DNA of 9,295 nt from Planctomycetota bacterium (lineage in GTDB: Bacteria > Planctomycetota > Planctomycetia > Pirellulales > Pirellulaceae). Made by a program: the position numbers and the translations under genes. The stretch lies in NCBI GenBank assembly GCA_019347795.1, contig JAHWKS010000135.1:1-9295 (forward strand), given 5' to 3'. The notes beneath the pieces are model-generated. The model did not search any database, was not told where the DNA came from, and worked only from the letters and a program-made list of their open reading frames with translations. Position 1 is the first letter of the stretch, and each line of letters begins with the position of its first letter. Positions 1 to 7,232 of the stretch are shown here, piece after piece.

Positions 1-390
1 CCGGCTTTGCCGATCGAGACTATCCCCGGGGCGCCTTCCTTCCTCCGCGGCGTGGTCTTCGTGCGCGGGCATTGGATCCCGGTGCTCGATGCGGGCGAGC
101 GTCTTGGCGTGCGGCGCCGGCCGCCCGCGGAGTCGCCGATCGTGTGCCTGACGGTGCAGGGCAAGTTGATCGGGCTGGAGGTGGATGAGGCGCTGGACCT
201 GATGGACCTGGGACGCGGCGCCCGCGCGGGGGCGGAAGACCTGGGCGTTAGCGAGGGGTTTTTCGCCGGACTGCTGGAGCAGGAGGGTGAGAGTATTCGG
301 TTGTTGAATCCGGCGCGGTTGCTCGCGACGGAGGAGGCGGCGCGGCTGCCGCGAAGCGCGCCTGGCGACGAAGGCGTCGGCCTCCCATGA
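1..390 (+). CDS. cheW: CheW-like chemosensory adaptor, 5' truncated (WspB-like)
   Basis: CheW adaptors link the CheA kinase to chemoreceptors at the cytoplasmic face of the receptor array. The 129 visible residues are the C-terminal part of such a domain. They begin with a Pro-rich approach (LPIETIPGAPSFL) and reach the conserved GVVFVRG at residues 17-23, then PVLDAGERLG, a second beta-rich half and the closing LLNPARLL typical of CheW. The open frame continues to base 1, so the true start is upstream; the TTG at base 7 is an internal Leu codon. The stop overlaps the next start by ATGA, which places it first among the visible genes of the chemosensory operon. By gene order and short size it corresponds to WspB; that equivalence is inference. 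The family assignment is firm. Confidence 0.88.
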   Translation, partial: PALPIETIPGAPSFLRGVVFVRGHWIPVLDAGERLGVRRRPPAESPIVCLTVQGKLIGLEVDEALDLMDLGRGARAGAEDLGVSEGFFAGLLEQEGESIRLLNPARLLATEEAARLPRSAPGDEGVGLP

Positions 391-1940
391 TCTCATCTTT
401 TTCCCTTTCGCCCCGGCAACGCATGTCGGCCGATGACCGGCACGGCGGTTCAACGTCGGCGGTCGATCCGTTTGCGGGTGTGGCGACCGAGGCTTGGGAG
501 CGGCTGCGCGCGGGCGTCGAAGCGGAAACCGGCATGGACTTCGCCGGAACGAGGCTGGCCCGCCTGAAGGACGCGGTGCGACGTTTGCTCGCCCGGGCGG
601 GCACGGGCGTGGATTTGCCGTCGCTGCTGACAGATCCGCAAAACCACGGCCCGCTCCTGGAGCGGCTCACCGCCGAGTTGACGGTGGGCGAATCGTTCTT
701 CTTCCGCAACGAGCACCACTTCCGTGCGTTGCGAGAACACGTCGCTCCACAGATTCTGCAGGAGAACGCTCAGCGGCGGGAGATTCGCGTCTGGTCGGCA
801 GGTTGTGCCGGAGGCGAGGAGCCGTATTCGCTGGCGATCCTGCTCGATGAGATGCTCGCCTCCCGTCCCGACTGGCGGCTCTCGATTCTGGCGACCGATT
901 TGAACCCGGACTTCCTCGAGCGGGCGCGGCAAGCCGTTTTTCGGCGGTGGTCGTTCCGCCAAACTCAGATTCACCAGGATCCGCGATATTTCTCGCAAGA
1001 AGGGGATGCGCATCGGCTGACTGACCGCGTGCGCGAGCACGTGCGGTTCGCCTATCTGAACCTGGTCAAGGACGTGTTCCCTTCGCCGCTGACGGGAACG
1101 CTGGGGTTGGACCTCATCCTGTTTCGCAACGTGGCGATTTACCTCCGGCCGGAAGTAACGCAGGCGATCCTCGCACGCTTCCGCGAGGCGCTTCGTCCCG
1201 GCGGCTGGCTCCTCCTGGGAGAGACGGAGGTGGCGATGTCCCCGCCGCCCGGATTTGCGGTGCGCCGCCTGGACCGGGCGACGTTTTACCAGAAGACCAG
1301 CGGACAACCGGCATCCTTCCTCGCCACGGCCAGATTCGCCGCGCCGCCGGCGCCGGTCGTTCGTTCGAGCGTCCGCAGCACACCGGCGCCGTCGGCCATG
1401 CCGCCGCCGGCAGCGACGCCCGCGCCGCCGGCCTTGGAGGCTCCCGTTCCATCGTCTGCATCGGCGGAGCAGTTGGCGCAGTGCGTGCTCGAAAGACGGT
1501 TCGACGAGGCGGAGCAGTCGCTTGCCCGCACGTATCCACGCCGGGAGCGGGCGTGGCTTCGTCTGGCGTACGTGCAGGCGCTCCTGGGGGCGGCGGAGTC
1601 GGCCCGCGCGCGGCGGATGCTGGACGTTTGCCTCCAGGAAGAGCCGCTCTTATTGGAAGCGCACTTGCTGAAGGCGAGCTTCGCCGAGGAGGCGGGCGAC
1701 CTGACCGCCGCCGAGGCGGCCTATCGCCGGGCGTTGTATCTCGACCGCAACTGCGCGATGGCGCACTTTCACTTGGCGCTGGTGCAACAGCAAAGCGGCG
1801 ATAACGCCGGCGCGGCCCGCAGCTTGCAGACCACGCTGCGATTAGCGGTGTCGGCCGACCCACGCGCCGCCGTCCCCGGCGGTGAAGGCGTTTGTTACGG
1901 CCGGCTTCAGGAAATGGCGGAAGTGTTGTTGAATCGGTAG
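387..1940 (+). CDS. cheR: CheR-type chemoreceptor methyltransferase with C-terminal TPR repeats (WspC-like)
   Basis: It transfers methyl groups from S-adenosylmethionine to receptor glutamates, setting adaptation. Residues 30-107 form the CheR N-terminal helical region, ending in TVGESFFFR (99-107). The SAM fold shows SAGCAGGEEPYS (137-148), ATDLN (169-173) and GGWLLLGETE (272-281). FRNVAIYL (246-253) stands where CheR usually reads CRNV, so Cys is replaced by Phe. A Pro/Ala linker (about 318-357) leads to TPR-like helices (about 360-490), including the GDLTAAEAAYRRALYLDRN region, and a closing EGVCYGRLQEMAEVLL segment. This methyltransferase-linker-TPR layout at 517 residues is that of WspC/FrzF-type enzymes; TPR-bearing CheRs need no receptor pentapeptide tether, and the receptor here has none. 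The start is ATG 387, coupled by ATGA to the preceding CheW stop; ATG 423 is possible but has no Shine-Dalgarno sequence. Confidence 0.92.
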   Translation: MISSFSLSPRQRMSADDRHGGSTSAVDPFAGVATEAWERLRAGVEAETGMDFAGTRLARLKDAVRRLLARAGTGVDLPSLLTDPQNHGPLLERLTAELTVGESFFFRNEHHFRALREHVAPQILQENAQRREIRVWSAGCAGGEEPYSLAILLDEMLASRPDWRLSILATDLNPDFLERARQAVFRRWSFRQTQIHQDPRYFSQEGDAHRLTDRVREHVRFAYLNLVKDVFPSPLTGTLGLDLILFRNVAIYLRPEVTQAILARFREALRPGGWLLLGETEVAMSPPPGFAVRRLDRATFYQKTSGQPASFLATARFAAPPAPVVRSSVRSTPAPSAMPPPAATPAPPALEAPVPSSASAEQLAQCVLERRFDEAEQSLARTYPRRERAWLRLAYVQALLGAAESARARRMLDVCLQEEPLLLEAHLLKASFAEEAGDLTAAEAAYRRALYLDRNCAMAHFHLALVQQQSGDNAGAARSLQTTLRLAVSADPRAAVPGGEGVCYGRLQEMAEVLLNR

Positions 1941-1958
1941 CAATCCTCACCACGCTCC

Positions 1959-2615
1959 ATGGCTCACTTCGATCGCGAGGCGAAACCCATCGATCCGTCG
2001 GCGCCGTCCGATGCCGCGGATCTCTGGTCTCGGCTTCGCGCCAGCATCAAGGGACTTGAGTCGATCGGGCGGCGCACGAGCGATCCCGAGGCGGTCGCCC
2101 GCCGGATGGCGGAGCGGGCGCTGGCCTATCGGACGAAAGCCGAAAGCCGCGAAGGCGAGGCGTCTCGTCTGGAGATTCTCGCGTTCCGCAAAGGAGCGCA
2201 GCGATACGGCGTGATGTTGGATCGGGTGCGGGAGGTGGGATCGCTGGAGCAGTTTCATCCGGTCCCCAAGGCGCCTCCGTTTTTGCCGGGCGTGGTTCCG
2301 TGGCGAGGCTCGATCCTCGCCCTCCTGGATCTGGGGCGCCTGTTCGGCGTATCGGAGACGGGCCTGGCCGATGTGCATCACTGCGTGATCGTCGAGGCGG
2401 GCGGGCATCGGGTGGCGATCGTCGCCGGCGATGTCGAAGAGATCCACCACGCGCCCGCCGACCGAATTCATCCGGCGCCGGAGCTGCCCCGCAACATCCA
2501 AGCGGAATGGGTGCTCGGCGTGTACGACGAGAACTGCCTGGTCTTGCGCATCGAGCAGATTCTGCAAGACCCGGCGTTGACCGGGTGGAAACAAACGAAG
2601 AACTTTGAGCGATGA
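1959..2615 (+). CDS. cheW: CheW-like adaptor with N-terminal extension (WspD-like)
   Basis: This second adaptor of the cluster has 218 residues, longer than the usual roughly 150-170. The CheW core runs from about 70 to 205: [21 protein letters not shown], then [19 protein letters not shown] (106-124) with the conserved Arg-Gly, and a closing VLRIEQIL. The first 69 residues are an extra, charged, probably helical segment containing [12 protein letters not shown] and [15 protein letters not shown]. WspD proteins carry an N-terminal extension of comparable size, so that is the closest match; this comparison is from knowledge of the family, not an alignment. The gene begins 18 bases after cheR, in the same frame, and the cheR TAG is the only in-frame stop between them. 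No Shine-Dalgarno sequence is visible before ATG 1959, so translation probably depends on ribosomes finishing cheR. Confidence 0.9.
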   Translation: MAHFDREAKPIDPSAPSDAADLWSRLRASIKGLESIGRRTSDPEAVARRMAERALAYRTKAESREGEASRLEILAFRKGAQRYGVMLDRVREVGSLEQFHPVPKAPPFLPGVVPWRGSILALLDLGRLFGVSETGLADVHHCVIVEAGGHRVAIVAGDVEEIHHAPADRIHPAPELPRNIQAEWVLGVYDENCLVLRIEQILQDPALTGWKQTKNFER

Positions 2616-2625
2616 TCGGCCTCGT

Positions 2626-2629
2626 GGAG
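2626..2629 (+). promoter_or_regulatory. Ribosome binding site deciding the chemoreceptor start
   Basis: GGAG lies five bases before ATG 2635 and supports that start over the TTG at 2605. The TTG would add ten polar residues in front of the membrane anchor, has no Shine-Dalgarno sequence and lies within the preceding cheW. Confidence 0.6.
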
Positions 2630-2634
2630 CGATT

Positions 2635-4287
2635 ATGCAAAAGACAACCATCGGCGGAAAACTCGGCCTCGGCTTCGCCACGGTGATTCTCCTGATGCTC
2701 GTCAGCGCGGCGATCGCCTACGTCACGCTCGCGGGGATGGACGACAGTCTCACGGCGATGAGCGACGAAGCCGTGCCCGTAGTGCGGGCCTCCGATGACC
2801 TCTTGATCGGGCTGAACCTCGCCTCCTCCGCGGTGCGCGGCTATTTGCTGGTGGGCGCCGACGCCGATCGCGAGGCGGACTTCCACCAGAGTTGGACGCG
2901 CGCCTGGAGCGACGTGAACGCCGCGGCCGCGGAGTTGGAGCGACTCTTCGCCGCCACCACCAGCCCCACGGACGAGGAGCAGCTTGCGACGATTCGCGCC
3001 GCGCTGCCGCCGTTCGAGGCGGCCCAGCAGCGCGTGATGGCGGCCCGGCAAGCGGCCGGCGAAGGGGCCGGGCAGGAGTTGCAGCAAGCGATCGACCTGT
3101 GGGAAAGCGAAGCCGCCGCGCAGGCCCAGTCGATCCGCCAGGCCGTGGAGCGGCTGCGTTCCGCGGCGGTGACCCGAATGAATGCCGCTCGCGAAGACGT
3201 GGAGCGAGCCGCGGACCTGGTCCGCTGGACGCTCTTGATCTCCACACTGGTGGCGGGCGCCGTGGCGGCGGTCATCGCCGTGGTGCTCAGCCGCGGAATC
3301 GTCTCTTCGTTGCAGGTTCTGTTGACCCGCGTCCGAAGCGTCGCGGAAGGCGAGTTGCGGGGCGAGGCGCTCGCCGCCGGCTCGAGCGATGAAGTCGGCG
3401 AACTGGCGAAGGGTTTCAACCAGATGATCGTGTCCCTTCGGGAGGTGCTCTCCCAAGCGACCACCATGACCGGCGAGGTCGCGGCCGCAAGCAGCCAGAT
3501 CGCCACCGGCGCCCAGGAGCAGCTTTCCAGCCTGACGGAAACCGCCTCCTCGCTGAACGAGATCACCGCCACGTCCGAGCAGTTTAAGGCGACGATGCAG
3601 GAGTTCGCCGACCGCGCCCGCGCCTTGCAGGACGCCGCCGATGAAACCGCCAATCGCTCGGCCGACGGCCGGCAACTGACCCGCGATTCCGCCGCCCGCA
3701 TCGAGCGCGTGCGCACCAACGCCCAGGCGGCGGGCGAAAGCGTGCTTCATCTGTCGGAGCAGATGCAGCGGATCGGCGAGATCACCGCCACCGTGAATGA
3801 GATCGCCGAGCAGACGAAGCTCTTGGCCCTCAACGCCTCGATCGAAGCGGCCCGGGCGGGCGAGGAGGGGCGCGGCTTCGCCGTGGTCGCCACGCAAGTG
3901 CGGGAGTTGGCCAATCAATCGAAAGACGCCGTCGCCCGGATCGAGGGCCTCATCAGCGATACGCAGAAGTCGATGCAGGACGTGGTCCGCAAAATCGAGG
4001 AAGGCGGGCAGCTTTCCGAGGACTCGGCCGACATCGTCCGCCGCCTGTCCCAGGCATTTGAGGAAATCGCGCAGGCCGTGGATCAAAGCCGCGAGGCGAT
4101 GGCGCAGATCAGCACCGGCGCCAAGCAGCAGGAGCAGGGGATCAGCGAGCTGGTCGGCAGCATCTCGCAGATCGACAGCGCACAAAAAGAATCGCTGGCG
4201 GCGGCCGAGCAGACGCAGAAGTCGATCGTCGCCATCGACCAGCGCATCCGGTCGCTGAACGACGCGATCGCCCGCTTTAAGGTGTAG
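2635..4287 (+). CDS. Methyl-accepting chemoreceptor with HAMP and signalling hairpin (WspA-like)
   Basis: This inner-membrane receptor has 550 residues. Transmembrane helix 1 is at about 10-33. A wholly helical, Ala/Glu-rich sensor region at 34-195 suggests a four-helix-bundle sensor of the 4HB_MCP type. Transmembrane helix 2 is at 198-220, a HAMP region at about 220-272 with [13 protein letters not shown], and the long signalling coiled coil runs to the C-terminus. The hairpin tip, which contacts CheA and CheW, is unmistakable: [18 protein letters not shown] and GRGF at 392-415. Glu/Gln pairs near [13 protein letters not shown] and AAEQTQ are candidate methylation sites for the adjacent CheR. 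There is no C-terminal NWETF-like CheR tether. The HAMP first helix lacks its usual Pro. The ligand cannot be read from the sequence; WspA-type receptors report surface contact or envelope stress. The start is ATG 2635. Confidence 0.93.
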   Translation: MQKTTIGGKLGLGFATVILLMLVSAAIAYVTLAGMDDSLTAMSDEAVPVVRASDDLLIGLNLASSAVRGYLLVGADADREADFHQSWTRAWSDVNAAAAELERLFAATTSPTDEEQLATIRAALPPFEAAQQRVMAARQAAGEGAGQELQQAIDLWESEAAAQAQSIRQAVERLRSAAVTRMNAAREDVERAADLVRWTLLISTLVAGAVAAVIAVVLSRGIVSSLQVLLTRVRSVAEGELRGEALAAGSSDEVGELAKGFNQMIVSLREVLSQATTMTGEVAAASSQIATGAQEQLSSLTETASSLNEITATSEQFKATMQEFADRARALQDAADETANRSADGRQLTRDSAARIERVRTNAQAAGESVLHLSEQMQRIGEITATVNEIAEQTKLLALNASIEAARAGEEGRGFAVVATQVRELANQSKDAVARIEGLISDTQKSMQDVVRKIEEGGQLSEDSADIVRRLSQAFEEIAQAVDQSREAMAQISTGAKQQEQGISELVGSISQIDSAQKESLAAAEQTQKSIVAIDQRIRSLNDAIARFKV

Positions 4288-4292
4288 CCGAC

Positions 4293-6386
4293 ATGGCCGA
4301 CCCCGTCTTCGATATCTTCCGCGAGGAGGCCCGCGACCACTTGGCCGCGCTGGAGAAGGGTTTTCTTGATTTGGAGGCCGCGCCGGATACCGGTGCTCGG
4401 CGGACGCTCATCGATAATCTCTTCCGGCACGCGCACAGTCTTAAAAGCGACGCGAAAGTTGTGGGACTCTCCGAGATGAAGCAGGCGGCCCAGACCCTGG
4501 AGGATGTGCTGGACGAGCTGCGCGACGCGCCGGAGCGAGTCGATCGGGCGGCGATCGACCAGGGCCTGGAGTTCTTCGACCGCGTGCGATCGGCGTTCGA
4601 GGCATGGCAGCGCGGCGGCGCGGCGCCGGCGGAAAAGATCGAGGATGTCTCACCGCAGCCGCCGCCGAAAGCCGAGCCGCCGCTTGCGGCGAAAGGGACG
4701 CCCAAGCCGGAGGAGACGCCCGCGGCGGCGATGGAGGAATCATTCACGGTGAAGGTTCCCTCCGACCGTCTCGATCGCATGTTGAACCTGACGGGGGAAC
4801 TGCGCATTTTACAGCGATCCGCAGGCGCGGTCTCCGAGCAACTATCCGCGTTGCGGGAGCATTGGGAGGCGATTGGGAAAGGCGCCTCCCAGCATTCGCC
4901 CGCCCGGCGGCAGGCCCTGGAGGCGGCGGTGGACGAGCTGCGGCGCGTGGAAGGCTCGCTGCGCGGGATCCACACCCGGCAGGAGATGCTGGCCGAGTCG
5001 CTGGAGACGGACATTCGCCAGGCCCGGTTGCTGCCGCTGGCGATGCTCGCCGACGCCCTCCGCCGCGTGGTGCGGGACCTCGGCCAATCGCTCGGCAAGG
5101 AGATTCGCTACGAGGCGGACGTGGGCCGGATCATGCTCGACAAGGCGGTGATTGAGGCCCTCCGCGACCCGCTCACACACCTGGTGCGCAACGCCGCCGA
5201 CCACGGACTGGAGTCGCCCGCGGAGCGGAAGGCGGCGGACAAGCCGGAGGCGGGAACGGTTCGCATCTTCGCCTCGCAGCGCGGCCCGATGGTGCGGATC
5301 ATCGTCAGCGACGACGGTCGGGGCGTCAACTTCGAGCACGTTCGCCGACGGCTGCGCCAGGCGGGAACGGACGACGAGCACATCGCGGCGATGACCGAGC
5401 AAGACCTGACGCAATGCCTCTTCCGTCCGGGTTTCTCGACCGCGGCGGCCGGCGAAATCTCCGGCCGCGGCGTGGGCCTGGACGTGGTTCTGGAAACGAT
5501 GCGGCGATTGCAAGGCAGCGTCGAGCTGCAATCGCAATCGCAGGCCGGCGCTCGCTTCGTGCTGACGGTTCCGGTGACGGTGGCGACGGTGCGGATCCTG
5601 ACCGTCCTGGTCGGCGGTCAATACTATGGCGTTCCCAGCACGTCCGTGGTGGAAACGGGGCGGGCGGCGCCGGAGGATCTGCGCGACCTGGAGGGAAGCC
5701 GCATCCTCCGCATCGACGGACAGCCGGTGCGATGGCTCTCGCTGGCGGACATGCTCGAAGCCGCGCCCGCGCCGCGGCCGGCGGGCGAGCGGGCCTGGCC
5801 GTATCTATTGATCGAGCGGCAGGGAAAGCGGCTGGCGATCGGCGTGGACGAGTTGGACGATGAGTCCGAGGTGCTGCTCAAGCCGCTCGGCTTCCCGCTG
5901 CAAGGATTGCCGGGCGTCTTGGGCGCCGCGATGCGGGCCGACGGCGCCGTGCAGTTGGTGCTCGACCTGGCCGGGCCCGCGTTCACCGCGGCCGTTGCGG
6001 CGCCGGCCGTACGCCGCGCGGCGCCGGCCCCCAAGGCGCGGATTCTCATCGTGGACGACTCTCCCACGACCCGCGCCGTCTTGCGAAACGTCTTTACCGC
6101 CGCCGGTTACGCGGTCCGTACGGCGACCGACGGCATGGACGCCCTGGAGCGATTGCGCATTCACCCAGCGGACCTGGTGATCACCGATGTGGAGATGCCG
6201 CGCCTGGGCGGCTTCGATCTCACCCGCCAGATCAAATCCCGCTACGGCCTGCCGGTGATCCTGGTCACCGGCCGCGAGAAAGAGGAGCATCGCCGCGAAG
6301 GCCTCGCCGCCGGCGCCGACGCCTACGTCGTCAAATCCACCTTCGAAGGCGAAGGCCTCCTCGACATTGTGCGGCAGTTGGTGTAG
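4293..6386 (+). CDS. cheA: Hybrid chemotaxis kinase CheA with C-terminal receiver (WspE-like)
   Basis: This cytoplasmic histidine kinase has 697 residues. The HPt domain (1-105) carries the phosphorylated His48 in HAHSLKSDAKVVG. A Pro/Ala/Glu linker (about 110-145) replaces the P2 response-regulator docking domain. P3 dimerization starts near ESFTVKVPSDRLDRMLNLTG. The ATPase (about 269-430) has an N-box with HLVRNAADHG (296-305), G1 DDGRG (340-344) and G2 GRGVGLD (391-397). The P5 CheW-like domain is at about 440-565. The fused receiver (about 582-697) has acidic D588/D589, phospho-acceptor D632 in ITDVEMP and K681 in VVKSTF. All catalytic motifs look intact, so an active kinase that phosphorylates its own receiver is expected. 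HPt reads KS where KG is usual after the His. The gene starts five bases after the receptor stop, with AAGGTG at 4279-4284 as a weak ribosome binding site. Domain order and lack of P2 match WspE. Confidence 0.95.
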   Translation: MADPVFDIFREEARDHLAALEKGFLDLEAAPDTGARRTLIDNLFRHAHSLKSDAKVVGLSEMKQAAQTLEDVLDELRDAPERVDRAAIDQGLEFFDRVRSAFEAWQRGGAAPAEKIEDVSPQPPPKAEPPLAAKGTPKPEETPAAAMEESFTVKVPSDRLDRMLNLTGELRILQRSAGAVSEQLSALREHWEAIGKGASQHSPARRQALEAAVDELRRVEGSLRGIHTRQEMLAESLETDIRQARLLPLAMLADALRRVVRDLGQSLGKEIRYEADVGRIMLDKAVIEALRDPLTHLVRNAADHGLESPAERKAADKPEAGTVRIFASQRGPMVRIIVSDDGRGVNFEHVRRRLRQAGTDDEHIAAMTEQDLTQCLFRPGFSTAAAGEISGRGVGLDVVLETMRRLQGSVELQSQSQAGARFVLTVPVTVATVRILTVLVGGQYYGVPSTSVVETGRAAPEDLRDLEGSRILRIDGQPVRWLSLADMLEAAPAPRPAGERAWPYLLIERQGKRLAIGVDELDDESEVLLKPLGFPLQGLPGVLGAAMRADGAVQLVLDLAGPAFTAAVAAPAVRRAAPAPKARILIVDDSPTTRAVLRNVFTAAGYAVRTATDGMDALERLRIHPADLVITDVEMPRLGGFDLTRQIKSRYGLPVILVTGREKEEHRREGLAAGADAYVVKSTFEGEGLLDIVRQLV

Positions 6387-6402
6387 TGCTCTCTTACACC
6401 AA
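6378..6402. terminator. Inverted repeat at the convergent cheA / regulator 3' ends, possible bidirectional terminator
   Basis: TTGGTGTA at 6378-6385 is the exact reverse complement of TACACCAA at 6395-6402, separated by nine bases, with one further G-T wobble outside. It covers the ends of both convergent genes, including nearly all of both stop codons. No T-tract follows on either strand, so it is not a canonical intrinsic terminator. It may act as an mRNA end stabiliser or a weak bidirectional terminator, or it may simply reflect that both genes end Leu-Val-stop with the same codons. Confidence 0.4.
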
Positions 6403-7029
6403 TCCCCGGCGGACGGCCCAGACGGCGGCTTGGGTGCGGTCGGAGACGCCTACCTTTCGCAGGATGTGCTGGACGTGCTCTTTGACCGTCTCGTAGCTGA
6501 TGTTGAGAGCCTGGGCGATCTCTTTGTTCGTGAGGCCCAAGGCCAATTGGCGGAGGACTTCGCTCTCGCGCTGCGTGAGCGGGACCTCCACGTCGGCGTT
6601 GAGGCGCGGCGTGGCCAGGGCGCCGGTCACGCGGCGCAGCTCCTCGCGGGTCCAAGCGCTTTCCCCTTTCGCCGCTTTGCGGATCGTCTCAATCAAATCC
6701 GCGCCGGGGACGTCTTTGTTGACGTACCCGGCGGCGCCCAATGCGACCGCGCGGGCGACATACGTGGGGTTGTCGTAGGCCGAGATCATGACCACCGGGA
6801 GCGCGGGCTTGTCGAGCTTGATCCGCCCCAAGGCGGTCAGCCCATCGCCGCCGGCCATACGGATGTCGAGGAGCACCACGTCGGGGTCGCCTTTGAGGCT
6901 CTTTTCGACGGCCTCGGCGCCGGTGGTCGCTTCCGCCACGATCTCGATATCGTCAGCTTGTTTGAACAAATTGCGTATGCCGCAACGCACCACTTCATGG
7001 TCGTCGGCAATCACGACTTTGATGGCCAT
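6394..7029 (-). CDS. NarL/LuxR-family two-component response regulator
   Basis: This is a DNA-binding response regulator of 211 residues, the usual family length. The receiver (1-120) has the acidic pair D9/D10 in IADDH, phospho-acceptor D55 in LLDIRM, S83 in MISAYD and K105 in YVNKD. The LuxR/GerE helix-turn-helix (about 150-211) reads LTQRESEVLRQLALG, then LTNKEIAQALNIS and ETVKEHVQHILRKV. All phosphorelay residues are present, so it should be phosphorylated by a kinase; none of the classical HisKA type is adjacent. It is encoded opposite to and seven bases from cheA, not in that operon, so control by this CheA is possible but unproven. The start MAIKVVIADDH is set by GGAG five bases upstream; a longer frame to 7119 adds thirty residues that do not resemble a receiver. 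Confidence 0.93.
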   Translation of the reverse strand: MAIKVVIADDHEVVRCGIRNLFKQADDIEIVAEATTGAEAVEKSLKGDPDVVLLDIRMAGGDGLTALGRIKLDKPALPVVMISAYDNPTYVARAVALGAAGYVNKDVPGADLIETIRKAAKGESAWTREELRRVTGALATPRLNADVEVPLTQRESEVLRQLALGLTNKEIAQALNISYETVKEHVQHILRKVGVSDRTQAAVWAVRRGLV

Positions 7030-7034
7030 AAAGA

Positions 7035-7038
7035 CTCC
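7035..7038 (-). promoter_or_regulatory. Ribosome binding site deciding the response regulator start
   Basis: Read on the minus strand, GGAG stands five bases before the ATG at 7029-7027. It supports a protein beginning directly at the receiver domain. Confidence 0.6.
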
Positions 7039-7088
7039 GCGGGTCTGACTCGGAACGTAGGGAATCCAGGCAACAGGAGAATTTCTGC

Positions 7089-7110
7089 CGGGGGATGTGA
7101 TGCTCCCCCG
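7089..7110. repeat. Perfect 7-bp inverted repeat in the leader of the response regulator
   Basis: CGGGGGA (7089-7095) and TCCCCCG (7104-7110) pair perfectly around an 8-base loop, 60-81 bases upstream of the regulator's ATG. On the minus strand a TAGAAT box (7124-7119) lies just upstream, so the hairpin would sit at the very 5' end of the transcript or overlap the start site. It could be an operator or an RNA hairpin; no function can be assigned from the sequence. Confidence 0.4.
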
Positions 7111-7118
7111 ATGCGACA

Positions 7119-7124
7119 ATTCTA
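7119..7124 (-). promoter_or_regulatory. Possible -10 box of the response regulator promoter
   Basis: On the minus strand the bases read TAGAAT, five of six matching the sigma-70 TATAAT box, within an otherwise GC-rich gap. No convincing -35 hexamer lies 16-18 bases upstream, so the call is weak. The expected start would be near 7112, right at the edge of the 7089-7110 hairpin. Confidence 0.25.
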
Positions 7125-7190
7125 CCTTACACAGAAGCGGTCGGCGATGGGGAGGCGACTCCCTCCTCCGGGGCGCCTTGGAACTTGCTT

Positions 7191-7228
7191 CATCTTACCC
7201 CCTGCGTTGTCATTCCATAAGATGGGGG
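7191..7228 (+). repeat. Inverted repeat overlapping the ribosome binding site of the membrane protein gene
   Basis: CATCTTA (7191-7197) pairs exactly with TAAGATG (7218-7224). A run CCCCC (7198-7202) could instead pair with GGGGG (7224-7228), the only purine-rich stretch placed to act as a ribosome binding site for ATG 7233. The two pairings compete for base 7224 and cross each other. This may be a translational control element or chance. Confidence 0.3.
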
Positions 7229-7232
7229 CGCC

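Noticed and set aside
2047..4185. Long minus-strand open frame of 712 codons opposite cheW and the chemoreceptor
   Set aside because: It is Gly/Leu/Arg/His-rich with no domain and runs across two clear plus-strand genes; long antisense frames of this kind arise from codon bias in GC-rich genes.
7029..7119. Thirty-residue N-terminal extension of the response regulator
   Set aside because: Receiver domains start a few residues before the first beta strand, and the ribosome binding site supports ATG at 7029; the extension would also contain the leader hairpin.
7150..7163. GGGAG-GCGA-CTCCC mini-hairpin with a GNRA-type loop
   Set aside because: A five-pair stem is common by chance in GC-rich DNA and has no positional link to a start or stop.
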